A stretch of DNA of 64,000 nt from the NCBI GenBank assembly GCA_030652215.1, contig JAUSBC010000030.1, forward strand, positions 1-64,000. Direction: 5' to 3'. Below are positions 41,101 through 51,209 of this stretch, one piece after another. Source of the DNA: Sideroxyarcus sp. (lineage in GTDB: Bacteria > Pseudomonadota > Gammaproteobacteria > Burkholderiales > Gallionellaceae). Below the pieces are notes generated by a model that saw only the letters and a program-made list of their open reading frames with translations, was not told the origin of the DNA and did not search any database. Numbering within the stretch: position 1 is the first letter of the stretch; every line of letters begins with the position of its first letter. The translations under genes were made by a program, and so were the position numbers.

Positions 41101-41129
41101 ATTATAGCGGATTAGCGAGACCGCATCAA
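41101..41129 (-). promoter_or_regulatory. Sigma-70 promoter of carAB(greA)
   Basis: On the minus strand -35 TTGATG (41124-41129) and a perfect -10 TATAAT (41101-41106) are 17 bp apart. A hairpin, AAGCGGGA / TCCCGCTT (41056-41063 and 41079-41086), lies in the leader and ends in CTTT. Confidence 0.75.
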
Positions 41130-41172
41130 ACGGACGTACAACCCTTGGCGCTGCCAACGGCGATCATTACCG

Positions 41173-41178
41173 TATAAT
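41173..41178 (+). promoter_or_regulatory. -10 box of the mntP promoter
   Basis: A perfect TATAAT about 67 bp before the mntP ATG. The nearest -35-like hexamer (TTGGCG) is 22 bp upstream, too far for a typical promoter, so an activator may be needed. Confidence 0.4.
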
Positions 41179-41244
41179 GCGCCGCCTCCGCGCCCCTGCC
41201 GGGACGCAACCCGTTCCGATCAACTGCATGAAAAGTAACCAAAT

Positions 41245-41778
41245 ATGTTTGAAGTAATCGTTTTAGCCGTCGCACTGAGCATGGATGCCTTCGCCGTTTC
41301 CATCGGCCTGGGCTCAAAAGGCAATATAAAAGGACTGGGACTGAAGGCCGGACTTTTTTTCGGGACGTTTCAGGCATTGATGCCCTTCATCGGCTATCTG
41401 GGCGGCAAGGGAGTCTTGGGCTGGGTCGAGGCTTATGCCCACTGGATTGCCTTCGGCCTGCTGGCGCTGATCGGTGCAAAAATGATCTACGAAGGATTGA
41501 GCGAAGGCATCGAAGAGAACCTCGGCGCCATCACCAACAAAATGATGCTGCTGCTCGCCATCGCCACCAGCATCGACGCCATGGCCGCCGGCTTCAGTCT
41601 GACGCTACTGGACATCAACGCTTACCTCGCCTGCCTCATCATCGGCGTGACGACCTTTGCCTTCAGTTGGGTGGGCGTGATGATCGGCAAGCGTAGCGGC
41701 ACCTGGCTGGAGAACAAGGCGGAGATATTCGGCGGGGTGGTGTTGATCCTGATTGGGGTCAAGATGCTGGTGATGTAA
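41245..41778 (+). CDS. mntP: Manganese efflux pump MntP
   Basis: A 177-residue, six-helix inner-membrane protein of the MntP (YebN) family. The two repeated halves each contain the metal-site aspartate motif ([14 protein letters not shown] and [13 protein letters not shown]). It exports Mn(II) and protects against manganese excess. In many bacteria mntP is controlled by the yybP-ykoY riboswitch; I do not see its conserved GGGGAG loop in the 5' leader here. Confidence 0.92.
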   Translation: MFEVIVLAVALSMDAFAVSIGLGSKGNIKGLGLKAGLFFGTFQALMPFIGYLGGKGVLGWVEAYAHWIAFGLLALIGAKMIYEGLSEGIEENLGAITNKMMLLLAIATSIDAMAAGFSLTLLDINAYLACLIIGVTTFAFSWVGVMIGKRSGTWLENKAEIFGGVVLILIGVKMLVM

Positions 41779-41785
41779 ATACACG

Positions 41786-41856
41786 GTAGGTTGGGTGGAG
41801 CGTAGCGATACCCAACAAAGCAAACGATGGGTATCGCTACGCTCAACCCATCCTAC
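41786..41856. repeat. 71-bp palindromic repeat
   Basis: Near-perfect inverted repeat: GTAGGTTGGGTGGAGCGTAG at the left pairs with the right end CTACGCTCAACCCATCCTAC, and GCGATACCCA pairs with TGGGTATCGC. It belongs to the GTAGGTTGGG...CCCAACCTAC type also present at 61547-61678. It may act as a terminator for the convergent mntP and zinc-ribbon genes. Confidence 0.7.
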
Positions 41857-41877
41857 GCTTGCCAGGCGGCGAACAAT

Positions 41878-42441
41878 TTAAGCCTTGCCCCCCAGGGGCT
41901 TGCCGCATTGCCTGCAAAACTTGTCAGTCGCATTGCATTCGGCGCCGCAAACGGCGCACAGACGATCCCGGCTCCCCGCCTTGCGGTCCGTGAACAATGC
42001 AGTCAGCGAAGCGGACTGGTTCAGCACCGCCATGACCAGCCAGCCTGCACAGACCAGGATTCCCAAAATGAATATCCAGTTGTAGATGTTGCGCAGCGAA
42101 GCATCCATCGCGGGTTTAAGCAACAACAGCAAAACCGTGTGCGCCAGCGCCACAACGATCAAACTCACCGCCGGCAATATCAGGTGCTGCATGAAGGACC
42201 ATTTCCCGCCCCGTTCCTGCAATGCCATGGTGGTGCGCTGGCCCAGCACCCAGAACGCAACCAGCGCCGCGCCGTATCCCAGGAACTGCACGAGGTGCGA
42301 AGCGCTGAGCCGGCCTATCGTGGTCTTGGCGAACAGCTCCATGCTCCCGATTGCGGTCGCCAGGATCAGCGAAAGCAGGATGACCGCCACGTAGCGCCCA
42401 ACCCACTCCAATCCGCCGGTCTTCCGATTGCTCTGTTCCAT
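41878..42441 (-). CDS. Four-helix membrane protein with C-terminal zinc ribbon
   Basis: A 187-residue protein with four hydrophobic segments (about residues 14-35, 45-65, 85-108, 120-142) and a C-terminal CxxC-x8-CxxC zinc ribbon (LCAVCGAE...KFCRQCGKPL). I do not recognise a functional family beyond 'zinc-ribbon domain-containing membrane protein'. It lies 10 bp after dapB on the same strand and may be cotranscribed. Confidence 0.75.
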   Translation of the reverse strand: MEQSNRKTGGLEWVGRYVAVILLSLILATAIGSMELFAKTTIGRLSASHLVQFLGYGAALVAFWVLGQRTTMALQERGGKWSFMQHLILPAVSLIVVALAHTVLLLLLKPAMDASLRNIYNWIFILGILVCAGWLVMAVLNQSASLTALFTDRKAGSRDRLCAVCGAECNATDKFCRQCGKPLGGKA

Positions 42442-42451
42442 TTTCGGCCCC

Positions 42452-43595
<1,144 letters not shown>

Positions 43596-43671
43596 TTGGG
43601 CTCGGTTTTCACAAAACAGGCGGCATGATACCGCAAGTCACTCCCTCACCCCAGCCCCATGGGAGAAGGAG

Positions 43672-45333
43672 TTAGGCGGGGACGCCCAGAAGCTCGGCGG
43701 CGTGCTTGCGTGTGGTTTCGGTGATTTTGACCCCGCCCAGCATGCGGGCGATTTCTTCGATGCGTTCGGCCTCGTTCATCACGCGGATATTGCTCAGGGT
43801 CTTGCCCGCATGGGTGGCCTTGCTCACCTGCCACTGCGCGTCTGCCTGCGCCGCGACCTGCGGCAGATGGGTGACGCACATGACCTGATGGCGTTTTCCC
43901 AGTTGTTTGAGCAGATTGCCGACGATCTCCGCCACGCGCCCGCCGATACCGCTATCCACTTCGTCGAAGATCAGCGTCGGCACGATGGCCGCACGGCTGG
44001 CCGCGACCTGAATGGCCAGGCTGATACGCGACAGTTCGCCGCCGGACGCGACCTTGGCCATGCTGCGCAGGGGCGAACCGGGGTTGGCCGCGACCTGAAA
44101 CTCCACCATCTCCAGCCCGTTGGCATTGCCCTCGTTCAAGGGCAACAGGGCGACGGAAAACTGTCCGCCCTGCATCGCGAGCGTCTGCATGGCGGCGGTG
44201 ATCTCTGCCGACAATGTCTCTGCCGCAGCGATGCGCGCCTCGCTTAATTTGCTTGCCGCACCCCGATAGGCGCTGCGTGCGGCTTCGTCCTGCCGCGCCA
44301 GCTCCGCCAGATCGGCATCGCCGCCCAACTCGTCCAGACGCGCCACTATCCCCGCCAGCGCCTCGGGCAATTGCTCCGGCGGGACACGGTATTTGCGCGC
44401 GGCTTCCACCACGTCAGCCATGCGTTGTTCCTGCTGGCGCAATTGCTGCGGGTCGGTATCCAGTTTTTGCTGGTAATGGCGCAGCGCATACACGGCTTCC
44501 TGCAACTCGTTTTGGGCGCTTTCCAGCATGGTTAGCGTGCCCTGCAGTTCGGTATCAAATTCAAGTCCGGCGCGCAGACGCGCGGTCAGCGCATTCAATT
44601 GGGCGAGACAGGCGGTGTCGGATTCGCTCAGCACCTCCACCCCGAACTGCGCCGTTTCCAGCAGGCCGGCGGCATGCGAAAGGCGCGCGTGGTCGGCTTG
44701 CAGGCTTGTCCACTCGGCACCTGCAAAGTTCAGCATTTCCAGTTCGCGCCGCTGGAACGACAGCAACTCGCGCTCGGCGGCCACTTCGCCCGCGTTCTGT
44801 TCCAGTTGCAGGCGACGGCGATGCAGCGTCTGCCAGGTTTTGAAAGCCGTCATGACCTCCTCCGCCTGCTTGCCCAGGCCTGCATGGCTGTCCAGAAGTT
44901 CGCGCTGCGCATCGGCCCGCAATAAAGACTGGTGCGCATGCTGACCGTGGATGTCGATCAGTTGTTCGCCCGCCTCGCGCAGTTGCTGCAGCGTGGCGCT
45001 GCGCCCATTGATGAAGCCGCGCGAACGCCCGGCTGCATCCAGGGTGCGGCGCAGCAAACATGCACCCTCGTCGCCCTCCAGGTCCTGTTCGCGCAACCAT
45101 GCCTGCAACGGAGCCAGCGCGGCAATATCGAACTCGGCGCTGATGTCGGCGCGCTCGCAACCGGTGCGCACCATGCCGGCGTCGACGCGTTCTCCGAGCG
45201 CAAGGGACAAGGCGTCGATGAGGATGGACTTGCCCGCACCGGTTTCGCCGGTGAGTGCGGTGAAACCGGACGAAAAATCCAGTTCGAGGGTGTCGACGAT
45301 AACGAAGTCGCGAATGATGAGATTTTTGAGCAT
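43672..45333 (-). CDS. recN: DNA repair protein RecN
   Basis: A 553-residue SMC-like ATPase of double-strand break repair. The N-terminus has Walker A in GETGAGKSILIDALSLALG, the middle is a long coiled coil, and the C-terminus has the signature (KVASGGELSRISLAI), Walker B (TLIFDEVDSGIGG) and VTHLPQVAA. It overlaps the nadK stop by 1 bp. Confidence 0.96.
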   Translation of the reverse strand: MLKNLIIRDFVIVDTLELDFSSGFTALTGETGAGKSILIDALSLALGERVDAGMVRTGCERADISAEFDIAALAPLQAWLREQDLEGDEGACLLRRTLDAAGRSRGFINGRSATLQQLREAGEQLIDIHGQHAHQSLLRADAQRELLDSHAGLGKQAEEVMTAFKTWQTLHRRRLQLEQNAGEVAAERELLSFQRRELEMLNFAGAEWTSLQADHARLSHAAGLLETAQFGVEVLSESDTACLAQLNALTARLRAGLEFDTELQGTLTMLESAQNELQEAVYALRHYQQKLDTDPQQLRQQEQRMADVVEAARKYRVPPEQLPEALAGIVARLDELGGDADLAELARQDEAARSAYRGAASKLSEARIAAAETLSAEITAAMQTLAMQGGQFSVALLPLNEGNANGLEMVEFQVAANPGSPLRSMAKVASGGELSRISLAIQVAASRAAIVPTLIFDEVDSGIGGRVAEIVGNLLKQLGKRHQVMCVTHLPQVAAQADAQWQVSKATHAGKTLSNIRVMNEAERIEEIARMLGGVKITETTRKHAAELLGVPA

Positions 45334-46205
45334 TACAGTGTTTGATTCCAGAGCAGCTTTTCGCGCAGAGTATGGTAGTAACTGTGGCCCACCGGGTGCA
45401 GCAGGTTGACCTTTCCTTCGTAGCGCCGAATGGTCACCTTGTCCTGGCCGTGCAAGTCGAAGTAGGTGTTGCCGTCAAAACGCGCGCGTGCTTCCGAAGC
45501 ACGGTGCATGGATATCTCCAGCACCGATTCGCTCTTCAGCACGATGGGGCGGTTGCTCAGGGTGTGTGGCGCGACCGGCACGAGCGCAATAAGGTCGAGC
45601 CCCGGATGCAGAATGGGGCCGCCCACTGACAGCGCATAAGCTGTGGACCCGGTGGGTGTGGCCACGATCAGCCCGTCGGCGCGCTGGTTGTAGAGGTACT
45701 CGCCGTCGATGCGCACCTCGAATTCGAGCATGCTGCTGCTGTTGCCACGGTGAATGACCACATCGTTGAACGCAAGCGACTCAAACACCTGAGCACCTTC
45801 GCGGTCAACCGTGGCGCTCAGCAACATGCGCTTCTCGGTGACGTATCCGCCCTGCAACATGCCGGATATGGTGCGCTGCATGGTGTCGATGGAAATATCG
45901 GTCAGAAAACCCAGGCGCCCCTGGTTGACCCCGACCAGCGGAATATCGAAAGGCGCCAGCGTGCGCGCAATGTTGAGCAGCGTGCCGTCACCGCCCAGCA
46001 CGATGGCGAGATCGACTTTGCCGTGCATTTCTGCCAGCGACAACAGCGCATAGGGATTGACCGGCAATTGCTCGGCAGTCAGCGGGTCCACCACCACATC
46101 CAGCCCCATGCTCGCCAGAAAGTCGGCCAACTTGAGCAAAGGCTCGGCGATCTCCTGCGATTTGTATTTGCCGATCAGGGCAATGGTCTGGAAGTGGGAT
46201 TTCAT
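45333..46205 (-). CDS. nadK: NAD kinase
   Basis: A 290-residue kinase that makes NADP from NAD. The GGDGT motif (LGGDGTLLNIAR), the NDVVIHRGNSS segment and TGSTAYALSVGGPI are all present, and its length is normal. In related genomes nadK often lies beside divergent hrcA; here about 7.2 kb of accessory genes lie between them. Confidence 0.96.
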   Translation of the reverse strand: MKSHFQTIALIGKYKSQEIAEPLLKLADFLASMGLDVVVDPLTAEQLPVNPYALLSLAEMHGKVDLAIVLGGDGTLLNIARTLAPFDIPLVGVNQGRLGFLTDISIDTMQRTISGMLQGGYVTEKRMLLSATVDREGAQVFESLAFNDVVIHRGNSSSMLEFEVRIDGEYLYNQRADGLIVATPTGSTAYALSVGGPILHPGLDLIALVPVAPHTLSNRPIVLKSESVLEISMHRASEARARFDGNTYFDLHGQDKVTIRRYEGKVNLLHPVGHSYYHTLREKLLWNQTL

Positions 46206-46288
46206 GGGGCGGGATTAAACCATATCGGGCGGACGCCCGCCATGTCGCCCCCAACCTTCACCGCCCCGTCCCCGAAACTGCCTGCTGG

Positions 46289-47467
46289 TCAGCGTACGAT
46301 TGCAAATCCCAGCCGCACCTGCGTCGAACTGCGCCGGTTGTAATCCAGCAACGTTTCGCCATAGCCATTGGAGAGCTGGAGGAACATGAAACCGCCGGCG
46401 CGGGCAAACAGCGGCTTGCGCAAGGGATAGGAGATTTCGACCTGGGCACTGCCGTATCCGCCAGTGCCGGAACGCAATTTCGCCATAAGCATCGTCCCGC
46501 CGGGCCGACCAACACCGAATTCCCAGTCCGCATACCCCCGATAGCGCTGGATGTCGGGATTGTCCTCCTTGTCCTGATAGGCATAAACCTTCGGCAACAG
46601 CCCCAAAATGCGCCCGTCCGATAGACGGGTGAGCCAGATTGACTGCACGAATAGTGTGTTGATGCTGCGCGAGTTCGAGCCATCCTTGCCATTCGATTCG
46701 TGCTCAAAACCGGCGCGCATCATATCCGGCTTCATGCCGTCGCCCAGCGTAGTGCCCTGCCAGAAGAGACTGGGACGATAGCTGGAATCGACGAACGGCT
46801 TCGACTCTCCGCCCAAATCCCACATCGAAGTCTGCGTGTAGCCAAAATGCAAATTGGCCAGCGGCGAAAACCATGCAACCGGCTGGCTGTCCGGATCGAA
46901 CACGCGGTACTTGAAGCTGAATTGAAAACGCGCAACACCGCCCTTGCCGACCACAAAATACATCGGTTCATTGGCCGACAGTGCCGCCTCATCCTCCGGC
47001 AACACCAAGCTAAGCGTGCGCCCGTTTTGCTTGACGCCCACCTCATCACTATTGTCGGGAGACATCATCTGTTCGATCACATCCGGCTCCCTCACCATCA
47101 GCGCCAGCCGGTTCGACTCGACTCCGTCCAGTTCACCCCTGATCAAGCCGGATAGACGGGAAGGCATCACCCCGCGGTATGACCGCCGCGCGTCGTCCCG
47201 CCCAACCGGCCCGACAGCGGAAAGTGCCATATCCCAGGTCTTGTTGTCCTGCTCCAGCCGGAGACTGAGGCTGTCAGGCCATTCGTCCTGCGCTGACGGC
47301 CTGACAACATCCAGCATGATCGGTTCGTCGGAACGCAAAGACTCGTCCGGGGCAGCGACAAGCCAGATCGGGGCGGCGGCAGCCGATAACGTGTACAGCC
47401 CGAAAAAGATGGACAAAAAGACAGCCGCGACAGGCAAGCCGCCGCTTCGTGCGGATATGCGATTCAT
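46289..47467 (-). CDS. pldA: Outer-membrane phospholipase A (PldA/OMPLA)
   Basis: A 392-residue outer-membrane enzyme with a signal peptide (cleavage near residue 31). An N-terminal domain of about 150 residues precedes a 12-strand OMPLA barrel. The catalytic triad sits in FEHESNGKDGS...SIN: H256, S258 and N270, with the same spacing as H142/S144/N156 of E. coli OMPLA. The enzyme hydrolyses phospholipids that reach the outer leaflet, when activated by membrane stress. It follows the LpxR-like gene by 22 bp, so the two are probably one operon. Confidence 0.9.
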   Translation of the reverse strand: MNRISARSGGLPVAAVFLSIFFGLYTLSAAAAPIWLVAAPDESLRSDEPIMLDVVRPSAQDEWPDSLSLRLEQDNKTWDMALSAVGPVGRDDARRSYRGVMPSRLSGLIRGELDGVESNRLALMVREPDVIEQMMSPDNSDEVGVKQNGRTLSLVLPEDEAALSANEPMYFVVGKGGVARFQFSFKYRVFDPDSQPVAWFSPLANLHFGYTQTSMWDLGGESKPFVDSSYRPSLFWQGTTLGDGMKPDMMRAGFEHESNGKDGSNSRSINTLFVQSIWLTRLSDGRILGLLPKVYAYQDKEDNPDIQRYRGYADWEFGVGRPGGTMLMAKLRSGTGGYGSAQVEISYPLRKPLFARAGGFMFLQLSNGYGETLLDYNRRSSTQVRLGFAIVR

Positions 47468-47489
47468 GTTGTTTCCGTTTCTCTCACTC

Positions 47490-48524
47490 TCAGAAATACC
47501 ACGACGCGCTCACCGTACCGAAATCCGTTCCCCGTCGCTGAGTATCGAAGGTCTTGCTGAAAAGAGTCCGCGCGAAACTCAGAGTGAATTTATCCCGCCG
47601 CACGCAGAAGCCGAAAGAGTTCATAGCGATGACGGGTTCCGAATTGACCGAACGGCTGTCGTGGAACAGTGTACCGTCGAGCGGCAGATAGCGGGCGACT
47701 CCATAGGCTCCGACACCGCCGAAGATCGAGACGGACCAGCGATCCAATGGCCCGTCCCCGACCGTCGACGCTGCATTCAACCCTGAACGTAATGCCGTGA
47801 CGCCCAAAGCATCCGCCAGATTCCAGCCAATCTCGCCATAGACGCCGAGACCGGCGCCGGTGAAGTAGTTGCCAATCCCCAGCGTCCCGACGGGCACTAC
47901 TCGCCATTCCGCCGAACCGCCCGCGCTCCCCGCTGCGGCGAGGTGTGCAACTGTGTAGCTGAAGTTAACAATGGGCTCGTTCGGAAGCTGCGTGTGCCAG
48001 CCCAGAGGTTTTTCGGCTCCGATCATCCGGTGGAAATCCCGCTGCATGTCACCGGCCTGTGAGGCCGGTCCAACGACGCCGAGCTTGAGCTGCCAGGCGT
48101 GTGTCCAGTCCTGCTTGCGCGCATACAGAGTGCTGTCGACATACAGGATTCCGGAGTAAGGCTGATCGTCCGGGCTCGGATTCGGGTTCCGGATGTCATC
48201 CGGTGTGTTCATCTCCTGTGCCAGGGACCAAGAGGCATAGGTCGTGTAGTCGTCATGTGCAACGAAGGGCAGGAACGACCAGTATCGGGCCCACCGTCCG
48301 GTGAAGCTGTCATCAATGGCTTCAACGGCAGGCGACACCCAAGTGATACCGAGACCATTGGTGTAGTTGTTGTCGGAATGGGTGAAGAGGTCATTTTCCA
48401 CAGTGAACGTCAGCGCGCCGTCGGCGGCCTGTGTCGTGCCGCTCATCGCCCAGAACCCGAGCAACACGAGTCCGATGCCTGTCCTGCCCATGTTCAGCCC
48501 CGCCTTTCGGAAGAATGAATCCAC
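47490..48524 (-). CDS. LpxR-type lipid A deacylase family protein
   Basis: A protein of up to 344 residues with a signal peptide (GFWAMSGTTQA-AD); a start at 48491 is also possible. The mature N-terminus shows the LpxR (DUF2219) pattern: FTVENDLFTHSDNNYTNGLG, with the ND pair implicated in catalysis, then QEMNTPDD and DDQPYSGILY. It ends in an aromatic beta-strand (VSASWYF), typical of an outer-membrane barrel. LpxR removes the 3'-acyloxyacyl chain from lipid A. The assignment is to the family; activity is inferred. Confidence 0.8.
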   Translation of the reverse strand: MDSFFRKAGLNMGRTGIGLVLLGFWAMSGTTQAADGALTFTVENDLFTHSDNNYTNGLGITWVSPAVEAIDDSFTGRWARYWSFLPFVAHDDYTTYASWSLAQEMNTPDDIRNPNPSPDDQPYSGILYVDSTLYARKQDWTHAWQLKLGVVGPASQAGDMQRDFHRMIGAEKPLGWHTQLPNEPIVNFSYTVAHLAAAGSAGGSAEWRVVPVGTLGIGNYFTGAGLGVYGEIGWNLADALGVTALRSGLNAASTVGDGPLDRWSVSIFGGVGAYGVARYLPLDGTLFHDSRSVNSEPVIAMNSFGFCVRRDKFTLSFARTLFSKTFDTQRRGTDFGTVSASWYF

Positions 48525-48651
48525 AGGGGTTTGCGTAGCAGACGCGTACTGCAGCCGGCATTAAGAGTATCTCCGGCAGTGTCCCATGCAACGCGTCTGC
48601 TCGCGGTCTCGGCTTGCACTTGGTCAACCAGACCCATCATGGCCGCCCCTC

Positions 48652-50184
48652 CTAATGTCCGATCGCTGCCGCATCGACCGTTCTAGCCGGTTTGGGCGCA
48701 AGGGCGATCGCAAAAGCGGAGATGAAGAAGATGATGGCGATGGCGATCATCAGGCCGTTGGTAGCCAGCATGAGGCTTTGCCCCGTCACCGCCATGTTTA
48801 TCCCCTCGCGCCCCATCTGCCCGACCTCGGCCGGCGCGATGGAGATCAGGGTGGAAGCTGTCTGGGTTGGATCGACGATACCGGACAGTTGATCGTGCGC
48901 GGTGTAGCTCTTGTCCTGCCAGAACGTCGTGACCAGGGAGGTGGCAAAGGCGCCGGAGATCGTCCGCACGAAATTCATCAGGCCGGCCGCCGAAGCGGTC
49001 TCCTCTTCGTTCACCGAACCCATTGCCAGCCCGGTCAGCGGCACGTAGTACATGGGCATGCCGACACCCATAAAGAACAATGGAATGACGATCATCCAGT
49101 AGTCCATGTCCGTAGTCGCCACCGACCGCCACAGCGTGTCAGCGCCCAACCAGAAGCAGCCAATAAAGATCAGCCAGCGCGGATCGAAGCGGTTGGCCCA
49201 GTTCGCCGCAAGAGGGGAAAAGACAACTGACAGCACGCCACCCCAAGCCACCACGAGTCCTGCCCAGGTCGTGGTGTAACCCATGTTGTACTGGAGCCAG
49301 AGCGGCGTCAGCACATTGATGCCGAAGAAAGCGCCGAAGGCAAGCGCGAGCACGAACATGCTGGCGGAGAAACCGCGATGGCGAAACACGCGCAGGTCGA
49401 CGATGGGGTATTTCTCGGTCAGTTCCCAGATCAGGAAAGCGAAGAAGCCGATCACGGCGACGACGGCCAGGAGGATGATCTTGTCCGAGGAGAACCAGTC
49501 AAGATCCTTGCCTTCGTCGAGCATGATCTGCAGTGCGGCAACCCAGATCACCAGCAAGAGGAAGCCGATCTTGTCCACCGGCATTCTGAGCAGCGGATCT
49601 TCATAGCGCTTGAGCAAGCCCCAGGCAACCGCAGCAAAGACCAGCGCCATGGGCACGTTGATGAAATAGACCCACGGCCAGCTCCAGTTGTCGCAGATCC
49701 AGCCGCCCAGCACAGGGCCGACGACGGGCGCCAGCAGCGTCGTCATCGCCCACAGGCCCATGGCCTGCATGGCCTTTTCCTTGGGGAAGATGCGCAGCAG
49801 CAGGGTTTGGGACAGCGCCAGCAGCGGTCCGCCTGCCATGCCCTGGAGTACGCGAAAGGCGAGCAGCATGGGGAGCGTGGTGGCCAGGCCGCACAGCAGC
49901 GAAGCCACGCCGAACACCACGACCGAGAGCGAGAACACCCTGACCCCACCGAAGCGCGCAGCCAGCCAGCCGGTCAGGGGCACGGTGATAGCCTCTGCTA
50001 CTGCGTAAGACGTGATGATCCATGTGCCCTGGCTGGAGCCTGCGCCGAGCGCGCCGGCCATGTTCGGCACGGTGACGTTGGCGATCGTCATGTTGAGCAC
50101 GGCGAGGAAGTTGGCCATCGCCAGGACGATGGCCCCCACCCACAGCATCGCGCCGTGGAGGGCTGGTTGGTCATTGTGTGTCAC
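48652..50184 (-). CDS. emrB: EmrB-type DHA2 major facilitator drug transporter
   Basis: A 510-residue, 14-helix MFS transporter. Signature parts are NMTIANVTVPNMAGAL in helix 1, the motif A loop GWLAARFGGVRVF, motif C (LLAPVVGPVLGGWI), and helix 7 onward (FGINVLTPLWLQYNMGYT). With the upstream EmrA-like adaptor and NodT-like channel it would form a tripartite pump that exports hydrophobic toxicants. It is the third gene of the operon. Confidence 0.9.
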   Translation of the reverse strand: MTHNDQPALHGAMLWVGAIVLAMANFLAVLNMTIANVTVPNMAGALGAGSSQGTWIITSYAVAEAITVPLTGWLAARFGGVRVFSLSVVVFGVASLLCGLATTLPMLLAFRVLQGMAGGPLLALSQTLLLRIFPKEKAMQAMGLWAMTTLLAPVVGPVLGGWICDNWSWPWVYFINVPMALVFAAVAWGLLKRYEDPLLRMPVDKIGFLLLVIWVAALQIMLDEGKDLDWFSSDKIILLAVVAVIGFFAFLIWELTEKYPIVDLRVFRHRGFSASMFVLALAFGAFFGINVLTPLWLQYNMGYTTTWAGLVVAWGGVLSVVFSPLAANWANRFDPRWLIFIGCFWLGADTLWRSVATTDMDYWMIVIPLFFMGVGMPMYYVPLTGLAMGSVNEEETASAAGLMNFVRTISGAFATSLVTTFWQDKSYTAHDQLSGIVDPTQTASTLISIAPAEVGQMGREGINMAVTGQSLMLATNGLMIAIAIIFFISAFAIALAPKPARTVDAAAIGH

Positions 50185-50200
50185 GATCCCCTCCCCCTCT

Positions 50201-51163
50201 TCAAGACTTGCTGCGCAGGTCGATCTTCGCGGTCATCGACAGACCGACGCGCAGCGGATGGGCTGCCAGGTCTGCGGAGTCGAAGCGGATGCGCACTGGC
50301 AGACGCTGCACGACCTTGATCCAGTTGCCGGTAGCGTTCTGCGCCGGAATCAGCGAGAAAGCCGAACCCGTGCCGCCGGAGAAGCCGTCGACCACGCCGT
50401 GGAATACGACATCTTTCCCGTACAAGTCGGAGACCATTTCCACGGACTGGCCGGGACGGACAGCTTCCAGTTGCACTTCCTTGAAGTTGGCATTGACATA
50501 CATGTCCTGCACGGGAACCACCGACAGCAGCGGAACAGAAGGCTGGACGCGCTGACCGAGCTGGACCTGGCGGCGCGCGATCACGCCATCGACCGGCGAA
50601 TGGATCACCGTGCGTCCGAGATCGACCTTCGCCTTTTCGAGGCGCGTCCGCGCCAGAATCTCGGTGGCCCGTGCTGCATCCAGCGCAGCACGGGCGTTGC
50701 TGGCGCCGTTCTTGATCTGGGTCAGTTCGTCGCCCGAAACCGATCCCGAACCGACCAGGGCTTCGCGCCGTTTCAGATCAATGCCGGCACGTTCCAGGTT
50801 TGCACGGGCCGACGCGACTTGAGCCAGTGCGCGTCCGAGGTCCGCCTCCGCCTGCCTCACCGCCAGTCTGGCGTCGGTTTCGTCGAGCACGACCAGGATA
50901 TCGCCGCGCGCCACCTTCTGGCTGTCGACCACGCGCACGTCGGCGACCGGTCCGTCGATCTCGGCAGTCACCACGGCGATCTCGGCAGCGGTGTAGGCGT
51001 TGTCGGTCGAGACGTAGCGGGAGCCGACGAGACTCCAGTACGCCCAGCCACCGCCCCCGGCCGCCGCTACCGTCAGGGCGAGCAGAGAAAACAATTGGAC
51101 GCGTCGCTTGCGGGTGTTGTTGTTCAAGTCATGCAAAATTGAAGTTTCAATTGGCTGGTTCAT
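50201..51163 (-). CDS. emrA: EmrA/HlyD-type periplasmic adaptor
   Basis: A 320-residue membrane-fusion protein: a short cytoplasmic N-terminus, one membrane helix (residues about 22-45), a biotinyl-lipoyl half (ISAEIDGP-like VTAEIDGPVADVRV), an alpha-helical hairpin, then IHSPVDGVIARRQVQLG, and a beta-barrel domain. It links EmrB in the inner membrane to the outer-membrane channel. It lies 46 bp after the NodT gene and 16 bp before emrB. Confidence 0.9.
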   Translation of the reverse strand: MNQPIETSILHDLNNNTRKRRVQLFSLLALTVAAAGGGGWAYWSLVGSRYVSTDNAYTAAEIAVVTAEIDGPVADVRVVDSQKVARGDILVVLDETDARLAVRQAEADLGRALAQVASARANLERAGIDLKRREALVGSGSVSGDELTQIKNGASNARAALDAARATEILARTRLEKAKVDLGRTVIHSPVDGVIARRQVQLGQRVQPSVPLLSVVPVQDMYVNANFKEVQLEAVRPGQSVEMVSDLYGKDVVFHGVVDGFSGGTGSAFSLIPAQNATGNWIKVVQRLPVRIRFDSADLAAHPLRVGLSMTAKIDLRSKS

Positions 51164-51209
51164 TTCATTCTCCTTTTGTTCGTTGTCTGGTTGATTCTTT
51201 ACCTTGCTA

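Noticed and set aside
41108-41244. Possible yybP-ykoY manganese riboswitch before mntP
   Set aside because: The conserved GGGGAG-type loop and the paired stems are not found; only a -10 box and short GC stems are visible.
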